A DNA stretch of 64,000 bases from VBCK01 sp036270655. GTDB lineage: Bacteria > Pseudomonadota > Gammaproteobacteria > Burkholderiales > Burkholderiaceae_F. The notes below the pieces were generated by a model, which ran no database searches, was not told the origin of the DNA, and saw only the letters and a program-made list of their open reading frames with translations. Position numbers and translations under genes: made by a program. Location of the stretch: positions 1 to 64,000 of the forward strand of contig DATBCD010000012.1 in the NCBI GenBank assembly GCA_036270655.1, in the 5' to 3' direction. Positions 51,122 through 60,557 of this stretch are shown here, piece by piece (position 1 is the stretch's first letter; each line of letters begins with the position of its first letter).

Positions 51122-53695
51122 TTACGAATACTGTCGCAGCGCCAGCACGGCCTGGTTGCGCAACGTCTTGAGCAGGCCCAGCTCTTCGCCGCTGAAGTGC
51201 AGCGTGGCGGGCGAATTGCTGTCGGCGTAAATCAGGCCCACCGTGCGCTTGCGATCGACGATCGGCAGCAGCACCATGCCTCGCGCGCCGATGCCGGTGC
51301 GGTACCAGGCCGGAACGTGCGGGCGGACCTTGTCCGATTCGACATCCTGGATGCACAGGTCGGCGCCCATCACGGCCGCTGCATAGAACAGGTCGCGCGC
51401 GCCGTCGAGCGGGATCGAAACGCCCTTGTGGACGATCGCCTCCGCGTCCGCGCCAAAACCGAAACGGCAACGCAGCCCCGACTGGCGCGCGTCCAGCGTG
51501 AACAGCAGCACGCGGTCGAAGCCGATTGCGCGGTACATCGTCTCCAGGATGATCCGCAGCACATCGTTGAACGTGTGCTCGCCCACCAGCGTGTTCGTGA
51601 TGTCCTGAACCCCTGCGGCCAGCGCGGCCTGGCGCCGGCCAGGCTCCGCGGGGCCCAGGGTCTCGTTCGCCTTGCCGTCTTCGCCAGCGGCCAGATCGGA
51701 ATCGGCCACCAGCCGCTGGGTCTCGGCGATGGCTTGCGCCGCGCGTGCGGCGCTCGAATGGGCCCGACTGCCCGGGGCCGTTGCGCTCGAAGCGCCGGCC
51801 GCCGTCTGGCCTTCGCGCAGGCCCGCCGCCGCCACCTGCACCGTGCGATCGGACGCGCCGCGCCAGGCACGCGCCTTTTGAAGAAAGCCGTTGCGGGCCA
51901 CCTCGCGCCCGAGGGCGTCGGCGTCGCGCACCAGCGCGTTGGCGCAAACCTGGACCGCGGCGGTCAGCGTGCGCTCGGTGATCCCGGTCGCAGGGCCGTA
52001 GCGGGCGACCAGCGCTGCGAGCCGCTGCTTGCGCGCCGCCTCGTCGCCCTCCTGGATCACGTCGGCCAGCTCGTTGGCCAGCCCCGCGATCATTCGCAGC
52101 TTCTCGCTGTGCTGGCCGGGACACGACTTCGGCGCGCCGGTGATCAGGCGCATGCTGTCGACGATGTCCTCCGGCAGGTTCCACACCTTGCCGACGCCCA
52201 CACCCAGCTCTTCATAGCTGACGCCCAGCACCTCGCGCGAGGCCCGCTGCTCGTCGCTGCCGCGGGTGCGGACGTTGCGCTCGATGACCTGCGCTTCGTC
52301 GTACAGATAGAAGGTGGTCAGCAGCTTGCCGAGGCGGTGAAACATCGCGCAGATGAACGCCTGCTCGGCATCGCGCAGATCGACCCGGTCGTGCATCTCG
52401 CGCGCAAGCAGGCCGCTGAAATAGACCGAGACCACCTGGTCTTTCAGCGCCAGCGCATTGGAGCGCTCGTGCATGTGCTCGAACAGCAGCAGCGACATCG
52501 AGACGTTGCGCACCGTGTCGTAGCCCAGTATCGAGATCGCTCGAGAGACCGTGCCGATGGCACCGCCGAATTGATTCAGGTTCGAGGCGTTGACAATTTT
52601 CAGCAGGCGGCTGGTCAGCGCGAAATCTTTCAGTATCGAGTTGCATAACACGGCAACCGGCTCACGGTCGGACGAGGCCGCGCGGTTCACCGCGCTGATC
52701 GTCGCTGACAGCGCTGGAAAATCGCCCTTGTGCCGGATCCGCCGCAGCAGGTACTCGAGCGTGCCGTGCCCGCCAGGGGCTCGTTCCGGCGCATCGGCCG
52801 GCTTCAGGTACGCGGTCAGCGCCGCCGCCATCTCCGCGGCCCCGGCGAAACGCTCGGCCGGGCTCTTGGCCAGGGCTTTGCTCAGCAGCGCATCGAGATG
52901 CTCGTCGATCGCGTCGTTGCGCCGCGACGGCGGAGCCAGCTCTTCGCCGACAATGCGCCGGACCGTCTCGCGCGAATCGCTCCCGATAAAAGGGCGCTCC
53001 GCGGTCAGCATTTCGTACAGCACCACGCCCAGCGAGAACACGTCGCTCGAAGACAGGTAGGTGCCGTCCGCGATGTACTCCGGGGCCATGTACGAGGGCG
53101 TACCGACCAGTACGCGCGAGCCGGCATCGTCGACCGCCGCGCTGGATGCGATGCCGAAATCCATCAGGCGCGGCACGCCGTCCTTCGTGATCATCACGTT
53201 GGCCGGCTTGATGTCCCGATGCAGCACGTTGCGCTCGTGCGCGTAAGCCACAGCCTGCGCGAGCGCGATGGCGAATTGCACCGCGCGGCCGACCTCGAGC
53301 TTGCCGCGCTCGCGGATCAGGTCGGCGAGGCTCTGGCCGTCGACGAATTCGAATACGAGGTACGAAACACCGCCGTCCTCGCCGGCGTCATACAGCGGCA
53401 CGATATTCGGATGCGACAGCGCGCTGACGATCCGCGCTTCCTGCAGCAGCATGGCCACGCCCTGGCGGCCCAGCCTGGCTTCGAAAGCCGGCAACACCGT
53501 CTTCAACGCGACCTGACGCCCGAGATGGGTGTCGGCAGCCAGGTAGACGGTGCCTTGGGAACCCTGACCCAGGGTCGAGAGGATTTCGAACCGGCCGATA
53601 CGCTGGCGGCTCTGCGTGTCGGCAGACGTTTCAACGCTCCCTGTTGTCGCCGGCGATGGGCCGGCCGACGGCATCGGCCGCCGCACACCGATCAT
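51122..53695 (-). CDS. Ser/Thr protein kinase - HDOD - GAF fusion, 857 aa
   Basis: A three-module signalling protein. Kinase domain (about 33-290): GQGSQGTVYLA glycine loop, VALKTV lysine, VLHRDIKPANVMI catalytic loop and LMDFGIAS metal motif, so it should be active. HDOD domain (about 320-520): LCNSILKDFALTSRLLKIVN, ISILGYDTVRNVSMSLLLFE and FICAMFHRLGKLL; HDOD domains are HD-like but usually lack hydrolase activity. After a low-complexity Ala/Ser linker comes a C-terminal GAF domain (about 690-857; ILETMYRAIGFDRVLLFTLD, IGARGMVLLPIVDRKRTVGL). The start is ATG 53695 (MIGVRRPMP); the longer frame adds non-protein-like sequence. No membrane segment is visible. The phosphorylation target is unknown. 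Confidence 0.92.
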   Translation of the reverse strand: MIGVRRPMPSAGPSPATTGSVETSADTQSRQRIGRFEILSTLGQGSQGTVYLAADTHLGRQVALKTVLPAFEARLGRQGVAMLLQEARIVSALSHPNIVPLYDAGEDGGVSYLVFEFVDGQSLADLIRERGKLEVGRAVQFAIALAQAVAYAHERNVLHRDIKPANVMITKDGVPRLMDFGIASSAAVDDAGSRVLVGTPSYMAPEYIADGTYLSSSDVFSLGVVLYEMLTAERPFIGSDSRETVRRIVGEELAPPSRRNDAIDEHLDALLSKALAKSPAERFAGAAEMAAALTAYLKPADAPERAPGGHGTLEYLLRRIRHKGDFPALSATISAVNRAASSDREPVAVLCNSILKDFALTSRLLKIVNASNLNQFGGAIGTVSRAISILGYDTVRNVSMSLLLFEHMHERSNALALKDQVVSVYFSGLLAREMHDRVDLRDAEQAFICAMFHRLGKLLTTFYLYDEAQVIERNVRTRGSDEQRASREVLGVSYEELGVGVGKVWNLPEDIVDSMRLITGAPKSCPGQHSEKLRMIAGLANELADVIQEGDEAARKQRLAALVARYGPATGITERTLTAAVQVCANALVRDADALGREVARNGFLQKARAWRGASDRTVQVAAAGLREGQTAAGASSATAPGSRAHSSAARAAQAIAETQRLVADSDLAAGEDGKANETLGPAEPGRRQAALAAGVQDITNTLVGEHTFNDVLRIILETMYRAIGFDRVLLFTLDARQSGLRCRFGFGADAEAIVHKGVSIPLDGARDLFYAAAVMGADLCIQDVESDKVRPHVPAWYRTGIGARGMVLLPIVDRKRTVGLIYADSNSPATLHFSGEELGLLKTLRNQAVLALRQYS

Positions 53696-53768
53696 TGCGC
53701 GTCCGGCCGCCCGGCGCTGCCGGGAAAAAAGCCCTAAGGCTTCGGCAATTGCGGCGTTTGCGCCTGTC

Positions 53769-56522
53769 TCACTCCGACGACGGCAGCACGAGGCTCCAGA
53801 TTCCGCGCCCATGCGTGGCAACGTACAGAGCGCGCGCCGCGCTGTCGATCGAGACGGCGTAGACAGCCACTTGCGGCAAGCCCGGGGCGGCGTTGTGCCA
53901 TTGCTGGCTGCCCAAACGCAAAGATGCGACACCGAAGTCGGTCGCCGCGTACAGGGTGCGGGTCGGGGCATCGAAGGCAATGCCGGTGACGGGCTGGTCG
54001 CCGAAATTGAAACTCAGGTCGGTCCACGTCGCCGAGCCCGAGCCCGGGTGGTACCGAACGTCGAAAATGTGACCCGGCGTCGTCGGGGTGTAGGCGCTAT
54101 AGCCGCAAAACGAGACGAACGCGTGGCGCGGGTCGGCCGGATCGACTGCTATTGCGCTGATGAACCGGGTCGGCTGGGCCGCGGTGTCGATGCGTTGGAA
54201 CGTCACCGCCGTCGGATCGAACGCGTCGGCGTTATCCGACACGAACAGGCGGCCGCGCCGGGTGGCGACCCACATCGTCGACGAGTTGCGCTGCGAGCGA
54301 GCGATCCAGACGACGTAAGAGCCGGACTTGTCGGTTCCGTAGCCGGATCCCACCAGATCCCCGGCGTTGCCCGATCCGCCCGGTCCGCCGAGCGCGACCC
54401 AGTCACCACAAGGTACCGTGAAGTCTCCGAAGTATTCATTGCAGTGCACGTCGAGGTAGGCCTGCTGGCCACCGTCATCCTGCGTCCTCCAGACATGCTG
54501 TGCGCCGACGAACCAGGTAGCGGCTACAGCCGGGTCGGCGATCAGCGGAACATAAAAAGACGCAGCTTCCCTGCTACCCACCAGGGGATCGGCGACCCAA
54601 TCCCAGCCGAGCGGGGCGTCGCCGGCGAAATTGACGTCGACCTGGGCCGAGGTGTACGTGTGCATCCGATTGCCCATCGTTCCCAGGCTGATGCCGGAGC
54701 TGCCTCCATCGCCGCCGATCGACTCGAACCAGTTGCCCGTCGAGCCGTCGTACGCCCAGGTGCCGTTGTCCTGCGTTCCACCGATCAAGTCGCCGATCGG
54801 ATTGTTCGGATTGAAGGACATGCTCTGGAACTGCAGCGTGCGAAGACCGTCGTTCAGCGTCGCGACCTGCGTCGGAATCGCCTTCAACCATCCCTGGCAA
54901 TCAACCAGATCCGCGCCGCCGAGCTTGCGCGCCGCAGCGCTGCAGTCCGAAGAATGATCGGCAAACGCCCCGCTGGTGCGGACCAGTCCGCCGTCAGAAC
55001 CGAAGAACCCGATCTCGACTGGCCCTGGAGCGAACACCGCCGCGTGCTGGTCCGGATGCATGCCGTACGGCGGCACCTGGGTATCGTTGGTCATGTCGGT
55101 AAAGCTCACCCCCGCATCGGTCGACCGCTGAACGGCGCGACCGTTGGAGGGGCCCCCTAGCTCACCGTACTTCATCTGTCCCCCGATATAAACGATATCC
55201 GGCCGGCCGGGCGGCGATGCGACGACCATGTCGTACCAGCACTGGCCTCCGCAAAAGCTGTACGAGCCGAACCCGGGCGTCCCCCTGGTTGAGCTGGAAA
55301 GCTTGATCCAACCGGTGTTGATTCCGCCGCTGGTCAGTTCGCTCGCCGGACCGTTGGCGTGGTCGACGCGATAGAAGTCGGCGGCCCCGGTCCCGGAGTC
55401 AGCCAGATAAATCCGCAGCCCCTCTTCCAGCGCGGCCAGCGCGAACGCAGTGCGCGAAGTCGACGACGCGAGTCCCGCGGCGCCGCCCCCGGCGGACGCG
55501 AAGACCTGCTCGTAGCCGCCTGCGCCGGCGGACCGGTACAGGCCATAGTCGAACACCGACAGATAGATCCGCGTACGACCTTCCTCGCCCAGTGAGGTGG
55601 GATCCACCTGGATCTGGCTGACACCGCCGCGGAAAAAATCGTTGCCGTTGGCCGTGGTCGGAACGACCGGGTCGCTCGGCAGGCTGAACGCGAGTGCGAA
55701 CGTCTGCCCGCCATCTTGCGACTCGTACAGTCCGATGGTCGGAGCATTCGGTGGCGTGAAACGGCCGCCGTTGACTGCGGAGGAGCCGTGCCGGGCCACG
55801 GCCGTTCCGATGAAAATGTGCTGGCCGTCGCGGGGGTCGACGGCCACTGCCGCGACCGAGCGATCATGCGCGACGGCCAGACTGCCAGATACCAGGGACC
55901 AGGTACTGCCACCATCGGTCGATTTGTACAGCCCGAGCCCTGCTTCGGCATCGCTGGCGCCGTTGCCCTCCCCGGTCCCCGCATACAGCGTCTGACCCGA
56001 AGCGTCGGTCGGATCCACGACCAGCGAGCCGATCGCCGTGGTCGCAATACCCTGGTTGGACGAGACCCAGGCCGGCGTGGCCGCCAGCGCATCGGCCGTC
56101 AACCAGATGCCGCCGCCGGCGGCGCCGACATAGAGACGGCAATCGCCCGCCACGCATCGATGGGAGATCGCCAGCGCCGTGATGCGGCCCGAATCCTTCG
56201 CGGGGCGCCCGGTATAGGTGGCCGGGGCGGCAACGACTGGATCGAACGGACCCAGCTCCTTCCAGGTCGCCGATATCGCCGGCGCGTCGCTCGACAGGGC
56301 GTCGAAGGCGGCGGCCGCTCCACGGTGCCGGGAATAGTCGACGTGGGCTGCCGGGTACGCCCGATTTTCGTACGCATAGCCCGCGCGCTCGACGGCAGTG
56401 TCGCCTGCTGGATTGATCAGGCTGTAGTGAGATTGTTGAAACGTCGTCTGGCCCATGGCGAACGCCGGCAGCAGACAACCCGCGAAGACGGCGGTGATCG
56501 ATCGGTCGGTCGGCACATTCAC
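53769..56522 (-). CDS. Secreted beta-propeller (BNR/sortilin-like) protein, about 917 aa
   Basis: A large exported protein built from Asp-box/BNR repeats, as in sortilin-like and glycosidase-like propellers. Repeats include YKSTDGGSTWSLVSGSLAVA, YESQDGGQTFALAFSLP, QRSTDAGVSFTDMTND and blade ends such as VAVDPRDGQHIFIGTA and AIAVDPADPRHAFVSFCGYS. The start is probably GTG at 56522, because AAGGAGGAG lies 6 bp upstream and the product then opens with a good signal peptide (ITAVFAGCLLPAFAMGQT). No catalytic residue set is visible and no membrane anchor. It lies 73 bp downstream of the kinase start on the same strand. The ligand or role is unknown; cell-surface binding is a guess. Confidence 0.75.
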   Translation of the reverse strand: MNVPTDRSITAVFAGCLLPAFAMGQTTFQQSHYSLINPAGDTAVERAGYAYENRAYPAAHVDYSRHRGAAAAFDALSSDAPAISATWKELGPFDPVVAAPATYTGRPAKDSGRITALAISHRCVAGDCRLYVGAAGGGIWLTADALAATPAWVSSNQGIATTAIGSLVVDPTDASGQTLYAGTGEGNGASDAEAGLGLYKSTDGGSTWSLVSGSLAVAHDRSVAAVAVDPRDGQHIFIGTAVARHGSSAVNGGRFTPPNAPTIGLYESQDGGQTFALAFSLPSDPVVPTTANGNDFFRGGVSQIQVDPTSLGEEGRTRIYLSVFDYGLYRSAGAGGYEQVFASAGGGAAGLASSTSRTAFALAALEEGLRIYLADSGTGAADFYRVDHANGPASELTSGGINTGWIKLSSSTRGTPGFGSYSFCGGQCWYDMVVASPPGRPDIVYIGGQMKYGELGGPSNGRAVQRSTDAGVSFTDMTNDTQVPPYGMHPDQHAAVFAPGPVEIGFFGSDGGLVRTSGAFADHSSDCSAAARKLGGADLVDCQGWLKAIPTQVATLNDGLRTLQFQSMSFNPNNPIGDLIGGTQDNGTWAYDGSTGNWFESIGGDGGSSGISLGTMGNRMHTYTSAQVDVNFAGDAPLGWDWVADPLVGSREAASFYVPLIADPAVAATWFVGAQHVWRTQDDGGQQAYLDVHCNEYFGDFTVPCGDWVALGGPGGSGNAGDLVGSGYGTDKSGSYVVWIARSQRNSSTMWVATRRGRLFVSDNADAFDPTAVTFQRIDTAAQPTRFISAIAVDPADPRHAFVSFCGYSAYTPTTPGHIFDVRYHPGSGSATWTDLSFNFGDQPVTGIAFDAPTRTLYAATDFGVASLRLGSQQWHNAAPGLPQVAVYAVSIDSAARALYVATHGRGIWSLVLPSSE

Positions 56523-56826
56523 GAGAGGCTCCTCCTTGATGGCGGTGGGCACGCGCGTTGCGTGCGGCATTTGAGGAATGCTTCTTGATCCGTAGCGGCG
56601 CCTTTATAGGAGCTTTCCGCGATCACGGCGATGGGGCGTGCCCCGCCATGGCCGCGCGAGGGTCGATCGCGGAGCGCGAGCGGGATGAGCCCCGTTTCAG
56701 CGGGCCGGTAGCGCGAAGCGGGGATGGGCAACCCGGCCCCGCGTGCGGGGGCCGGGTGCCGATCGCGCCGTTGACAGGACGACCCGGTGGAGCGCAGGCC
56801 CCCAGCGGTCAGGGGCCTGACTCAAG
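56523..56826. other. 304-bp gap with two strong hairpins
   Basis: No gene is supported. It separates two minus-strand genes for secreted proteins. Hairpin 56796-56818 (AGGCCCC/GGGGCCT) lies just after the HExxE gene stop and may terminate it. Hairpin 56731-56757 (ACCCGGCCCC, GCGTGCG, GGGGCCGGGT) is a perfect 10-bp stem. The remainder should carry the propeller gene promoter. Confidence 0.5.
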
Positions 56827-58182
56827 TCATTGATACGAACACGGGCGACCGGCGTCCGTCATGAAGGTGCCGTTGTTCGAGTACCAGCCGTTGACGCCGA
56901 TCGACGTGCCACCAAAGAACCAGGAAAAGAAGGCGAGTTCCTGCAGGTTGTAAGCGAAGCCGTTGGGCATCGTCACCGACGGCACATTGGTTCCGGTCAA
57001 GGGATCGCCGACCTCCAGGTTGGCCTGGCAGCCGGGCACCTGACCCGTGCCACCCCAAGGCGGTAGCAGGTTGTTGCCGAACGGGTCGTTGACCCACTCT
57101 CCGACCTCGTGCGAGATCACGTCGGTGTTCGTCACCGTGGGTCCGAACGCCTGCGTGGAGTCGAAATCGGCCACCGCATAGGTCTGCGTCGGCGTCGGAA
57201 ATCCGCCAAAGCTGTGGTAGCCGAGGGCACAGCAGTTCGCCAGATTGTTGGCGGGCGCAGCTCCGACCATGTTGTACATCAGGAAGACCGGCAGCGTGGT
57301 CGGACCGACTCCCTGCCCCGCCAGCTGGGGCAGCAGCCGGTCGTTCAGGTAATAGTCAAGCCAGTTGATGTCGACGATCCCGAACGCGGGACAAAATGCC
57401 GGCGGACCGAAAAAATTCGGATCCGTGATCGCCAGTGCCTCGTTGGCCGGCACATCGATTTCCACCGGCTCCAGCGTCTGGACCGGGCCGAGCAGCACGT
57501 GGTAGCTGTCGATCGCGCTGCCCAGAGCCGAATAGAAATTCGCGCGCTGGAACGCATCGATGTACTGCGTGGTCCCGACGCTGGTCGATCCGAAGGTGAA
57601 GCTGGCCGGTTGGAAGATCGGCGATTGATTCATCAAGGTGACCGGAACATTGTTCGGCTCGCTCAGGCAATTGTCGTCGGCGACCGTCGGATCGAACGTC
57701 GCGTGGCCAGGCCTGGTCGTAATAATGCCCGTGGTCGGATCGAAGCTGACCGCAACACTGTGGACCCGGAAGATGAGCGGAATGATCTGCGTCGGGATCG
57801 TGCTGGTGCCCGGGCTGCTGAATGGATTTGTTCCGACCATGACCCCTTCGTGATGGTGGCCATCCCGGGGCGAGCGGACACTGAAAGTCCAAAGCGGCAG
57901 CGTGCTTCCCGCCGCCGCGGCCAGCTCGGCCGCCGAGATCACCTCCGCCGCCGCGGCATCCGGCGAGCCGCGGATCGTTGAGCGCTTGATCGAGATGCTG
58001 CCGCCGCCGGCGAGCGCCTTGTGCGCCTCCAGCAAACTGACGAACGTGCTCGACAGACCTTTTGCGTAGGCCGTCGAGCTCGCCTGGCCGGTGGCGCTCT
58101 GAGCCAGAGCCTCGCCACACATTGCCGCCGACAGAAACGCAGCGGCGGCAATCACCTGCAATGCGGTGCCTGTTCGCTTCAT
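56827..58182 (-). CDS. Secreted protein with HExxE motif, 451 aa
   Basis: Exported protein, start at ATG 58182 (MKRTGTALQVIAAAAFLSAA) with GAGAGGAG upstream; the signal peptide ends at ALAQ. The middle part contains IPTQIIPLIFRVHSVAVSFD. Near residues 350-365 is DVISHEVGEWVNDPFGNN, an HExxE-plus-NDP motif that resembles a zinc-binding site in which the second His of HExxH is replaced by Glu. Several conserved-looking Cys residues (for example in NLANCCALGYHSFGG) could form disulfides. I do not recognise a named family with certainty; a metallopeptidase-like role is possible but unproven. It is followed by the propeller gene on the same strand. Confidence 0.65.
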   Translation of the reverse strand: MKRTGTALQVIAAAAFLSAAMCGEALAQSATGQASSTAYAKGLSSTFVSLLEAHKALAGGGSISIKRSTIRGSPDAAAAEVISAAELAAAAGSTLPLWTFSVRSPRDGHHHEGVMVGTNPFSSPGTSTIPTQIIPLIFRVHSVAVSFDPTTGIITTRPGHATFDPTVADDNCLSEPNNVPVTLMNQSPIFQPASFTFGSTSVGTTQYIDAFQRANFYSALGSAIDSYHVLLGPVQTLEPVEIDVPANEALAITDPNFFGPPAFCPAFGIVDINWLDYYLNDRLLPQLAGQGVGPTTLPVFLMYNMVGAAPANNLANCCALGYHSFGGFPTPTQTYAVADFDSTQAFGPTVTNTDVISHEVGEWVNDPFGNNLLPPWGGTGQVPGCQANLEVGDPLTGTNVPSVTMPNGFAYNLQELAFFSWFFGGTSIGVNGWYSNNGTFMTDAGRPCSYQ

Positions 58183-58406
58183 ACGTCTGCTCCTCTCAAC
58201 GATGGCATGCACGGGCGATGATTTACATCCTTGAATCGCCTCATTGAGCGCCGCGCTGGTCGCAGCGGCGCGCGGCCACCGTACCCAGCCGTATCCCACA
58301 GTGTCAATAGAACCGCCGGTAGTGACAGGGGGATCGCGTCACACGCTTCGGCCGGATGACCGAAGGGCGACGCCGCAAGCCGGCGACGAGGCGGGCCGGA
58401 CCGGCC

Positions 58407-59324
58407 CTATACGAACAGCAGGTAAAACAACCCTCCCAGCAGCAGCCACTTGAACACGTAGTAGGTGGGACGGCTGCGAGCCTTGAGCTGCTTGGCACGC
58501 AGCCGCAGCGCGTAGAAGCCGCCGAACATCCGGTTCAGCGCGCCGATCGGTTCGCCCTCCACGTTCTGAGTGGCCGACGCCTTCATCACATTGCGCGCAA
58601 ACCAGCGGTTGATGCCGGTCATCAGGCGGCTCTTGAGCGGCCGCTCGACATCGCAGAACAGGATCACGCGCGGCATCTGGGTCGTGTTCTCGGCGTAATG
58701 GATATACGTCTCGTCGAACATCACGGCCTCGCCGTCACGCCAGAAATAACGCTGTCCGTCCACCACGATGTAGCACTGGTCGCTGTTGGGCGTAATCAGG
58801 CCGAGGTGGTACCGCAGCGAGCCGGCATACGGATCGCGATGACGGACCAGGCGCGCCCCGGGCGGCAACGAGGCGAACATCGCGGCCTTCACGTCCGGAA
58901 TCGCGTTGAGCAACTCGGCTGTGCGCGGGCACATTGTCTGAGCCGACGGCAGATCGACTCCGTACCACTTCAGGTAAAAGCGCTTCCAGCCGGTGCGAAA
59001 GAACGAGTTGAACCCCACGTCCGTGTAGCCGGCCGCGGCGCGGATGAACCCCTCGTCGTTCAGGCGAGCGGCCTCGTCGCGGATTTCGCGCCAGTGGGCC
59101 ATCAGCGGCGACAACTGGGGAAACTGCGCCGGATCGACGAAGGCCGACGGCCTGACTTTGGAAAACGCGTACATCAGCGCGTTGTAGGGCGCCAGCACCA
59201 CGGTAAAGTCGGTCAGTGCACGAACCAGGCCAAAGCGCACGCGACCGCGCAGGTGCACGTAAAGCGCAGACAGCAGGAAGACCGCCAATACGGCGTGCCG
59301 GGGGGCTGGAGTCCAGAGCGCCAT
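58407..59324 (-). CDS. lpxO: Aspartyl/asparaginyl beta-hydroxylase-like lipid A hydroxylase
   Basis: Fe(II)/2-oxoglutarate dioxygenase; LpxO hydroxylates an acyl chain of lipid A at the inner membrane. The 305-aa product has an N-terminal hydrophobic helix (HAVLAVFLLSALYVHL) and a C-terminal one (YYVFKWLLLGGLFYLLFV). The core LVRHRDPYAGSLRYHLGL supplies the His-x-Asp ligands and Arg, with WRDGEAVMFDETYIHYAENT supplying the second His. Arrangement and membrane helices match LpxO better than soluble hydroxylases. The start is ATG 59324; the upstream frame overlaps yqjK. Confidence 0.85.
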   Translation of the reverse strand: MALWTPAPRHAVLAVFLLSALYVHLRGRVRFGLVRALTDFTVVLAPYNALMYAFSKVRPSAFVDPAQFPQLSPLMAHWREIRDEAARLNDEGFIRAAAGYTDVGFNSFFRTGWKRFYLKWYGVDLPSAQTMCPRTAELLNAIPDVKAAMFASLPPGARLVRHRDPYAGSLRYHLGLITPNSDQCYIVVDGQRYFWRDGEAVMFDETYIHYAENTTQMPRVILFCDVERPLKSRLMTGINRWFARNVMKASATQNVEGEPIGALNRMFGGFYALRLRAKQLKARSRPTYYVFKWLLLGGLFYLLFV

Positions 59325-59334
59325 CGATCCGATG

Positions 59335-59736
59335 TTAGCCGGTTTCCTCGCCCCCATTGGCTTGCGAATCCGCCCCCCGGCGGCGGCGCGCGCGGCGGAC
59401 CAGCAACGCGACCGCGCCCGCTGCCAGCGCACCCCATGCAAGCACGCGCGCCGACGGCACGGCGCCCGGATGCAGCCGGGAGGCCACGCCGGCGACGGCT
59501 CGCCGGGCCCAGCGTGAGCGCGCAACCGTGGCGCCGGCCGCCGTGAGCCACCTGAGCGCTCGGCTGCGGGCGCTCAACGCAGCGGCAATCGATCCGATCG
59601 TCTCGGCTGCACTCCTGAGCGGGTGCAGCCGGGCCGAGATGTCGTGCACCGCCAGCGACAGCTCCAGGCGGTCGGCCGCCGCACGCGCGCGCAAAAGCTC
59701 CAGATGCAGCTTGCGGTCAGCCCGGCGCCGTTTCAC
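59335..59736 (-). CDS. yqjK: YqjK-like small protein, 133 aa
   Basis: Basic small protein starting with GTG 59736, which overlaps the previous stop in GTGA, so translation is probably coupled. It begins KRRRADRKLHLELLRARAAA and has a hydrophobic segment near the C-terminus (VLAWGALAAGAVALLVRRAR). Position after a DUF883 and a YqjE-like gene matches the yqjD-yqjE-yqjK order of enterobacteria; sequence similarity itself is low-complexity and not decisive. Confidence 0.65.
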   Translation of the reverse strand: MKRRRADRKLHLELLRARAAADRLELSLAVHDISARLHPLRSAAETIGSIAAALSARSRALRWLTAAGATVARSRWARRAVAGVASRLHPGAVPSARVLAWGALAAGAVALLVRRARRRRGADSQANGGEETG

Positions 59737-60101
59737 GACTTCTGCTCCGGCCCGGTGCCAGGACCGAACACGGCCTCGCGGTCCTTGGCGAGCTCGGCCA
59801 GCGTCTGCGCGAGCAGCGGCGCCCGGGCGCGAAGCTCCCGGCGCAGGCGCAATACAAGGTAGCCGGTCGCGATCGCATAGACGAGCGTCAGAAGGCCCAG
59901 CGAGACCCACCCAAGCCAGTCCCAGAGAGCGAGCACGAGCGTCGCGGTCAGTGCGATCAGGGTCAGCGCCAACAGCGCGGTGGCACCCAGGGCCCACAGC
60001 AGCCAGTGCAGGGCATCAGCGCCAGTCTGCGTCAGCTCGACGGCGGCGAATTGCGCCCGCGCCAGCAGCAGCGCCGAGGCCGCCTTCGCTACCCTGACCA
60101 T
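59733..60101 (-). CDS. yqjE: YqjE-like (phage holin-family fold) membrane protein, 122 aa
   Basis: Small inner membrane protein with two close hydrophobic segments (LLWALGATALLALTLIALTA and WLGWVSLGLLTLVYAIATGY), preceded by an amphipathic helix (LLLARAQFAAVELTQTGADA). The start ATG 60101 has GTGGGGG upstream; GTG 60110 is an alternative. It lies between a DUF883 gene and a YqjK-like gene. Role unknown; the group is linked to ribosome or membrane association in stationary phase in E. coli. Confidence 0.75.
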   Translation of the reverse strand: MVRVAKAASALLLARAQFAAVELTQTGADALHWLLWALGATALLALTLIALTATLVLALWDWLGWVSLGLLTLVYAIATGYLVLRLRRELRARAPLLAQTLAELAKDREAVFGPGTGPEQKS

Positions 60102-60135
60102 GGCCCCCACGACCGCCGCCTTCGGCCCCGCGCCT

Positions 60136-60438
60136 TCAGCGGCGGGCCACCAGCACGCCGATCAGCAGGCCGATGGCCGCTGCGACGCCGATCGAGCTCC
60201 ACGGATTCTCGTGCACCCAATGGTCGGCATATTCGGCCGCTTCGCCCGTGGCGCGAGCCACCTTGCGCTGCAGCCTGTCCAGCTTGTCCTGCGCCTTTTC
60301 GAGCGCCTCGGCGGCGCGATCACGCAACTCGACCGCCTGCTGCTCGCCGGCCGACGCGGCCTGCCGCATCAGTTGCTCCACGTCATTCAACACATCTTTC
60401 AGGTCCGACACCAGCTTGTCCCGGGTGACCGTTTCCAT
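60136..60438 (-). CDS. yqjD: DUF883 family (YqjD/ElaB-like) protein, 100 aa
   Basis: A tail-anchored small protein with an amphipathic coiled coil (residues about 5-70; LVSDLKDVLNDVEQLMRQAA, AAEALEKAQDKLDRLQRKVA), the conserved YADHWVHENPW, and a C-terminal membrane helix (SSIGVAAAIGLLIGVLVARR). E. coli YqjD binds ribosomes at the membrane in stationary phase. The start ATG 60438 follows GGAGGGG. It leads the yqjD-yqjE-yqjK run and is divergent from trmB. Confidence 0.9.
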   Translation of the reverse strand: METVTRDKLVSDLKDVLNDVEQLMRQAASAGEQQAVELRDRAAEALEKAQDKLDRLQRKVARATGEAAEYADHWVHENPWSSIGVAAAIGLLIGVLVARR

Positions 60439-60557
60439 AGCGCCCCTCCGCACGTTGAACAAAACAAACGCTAAAACCGAATCGTAACCCCGGCTTGACG
60501 CCGGTCAGGCCGGGTCGCGATCATGCGTAAAGCGCAACTTCGACAGGCATTGTTTTT

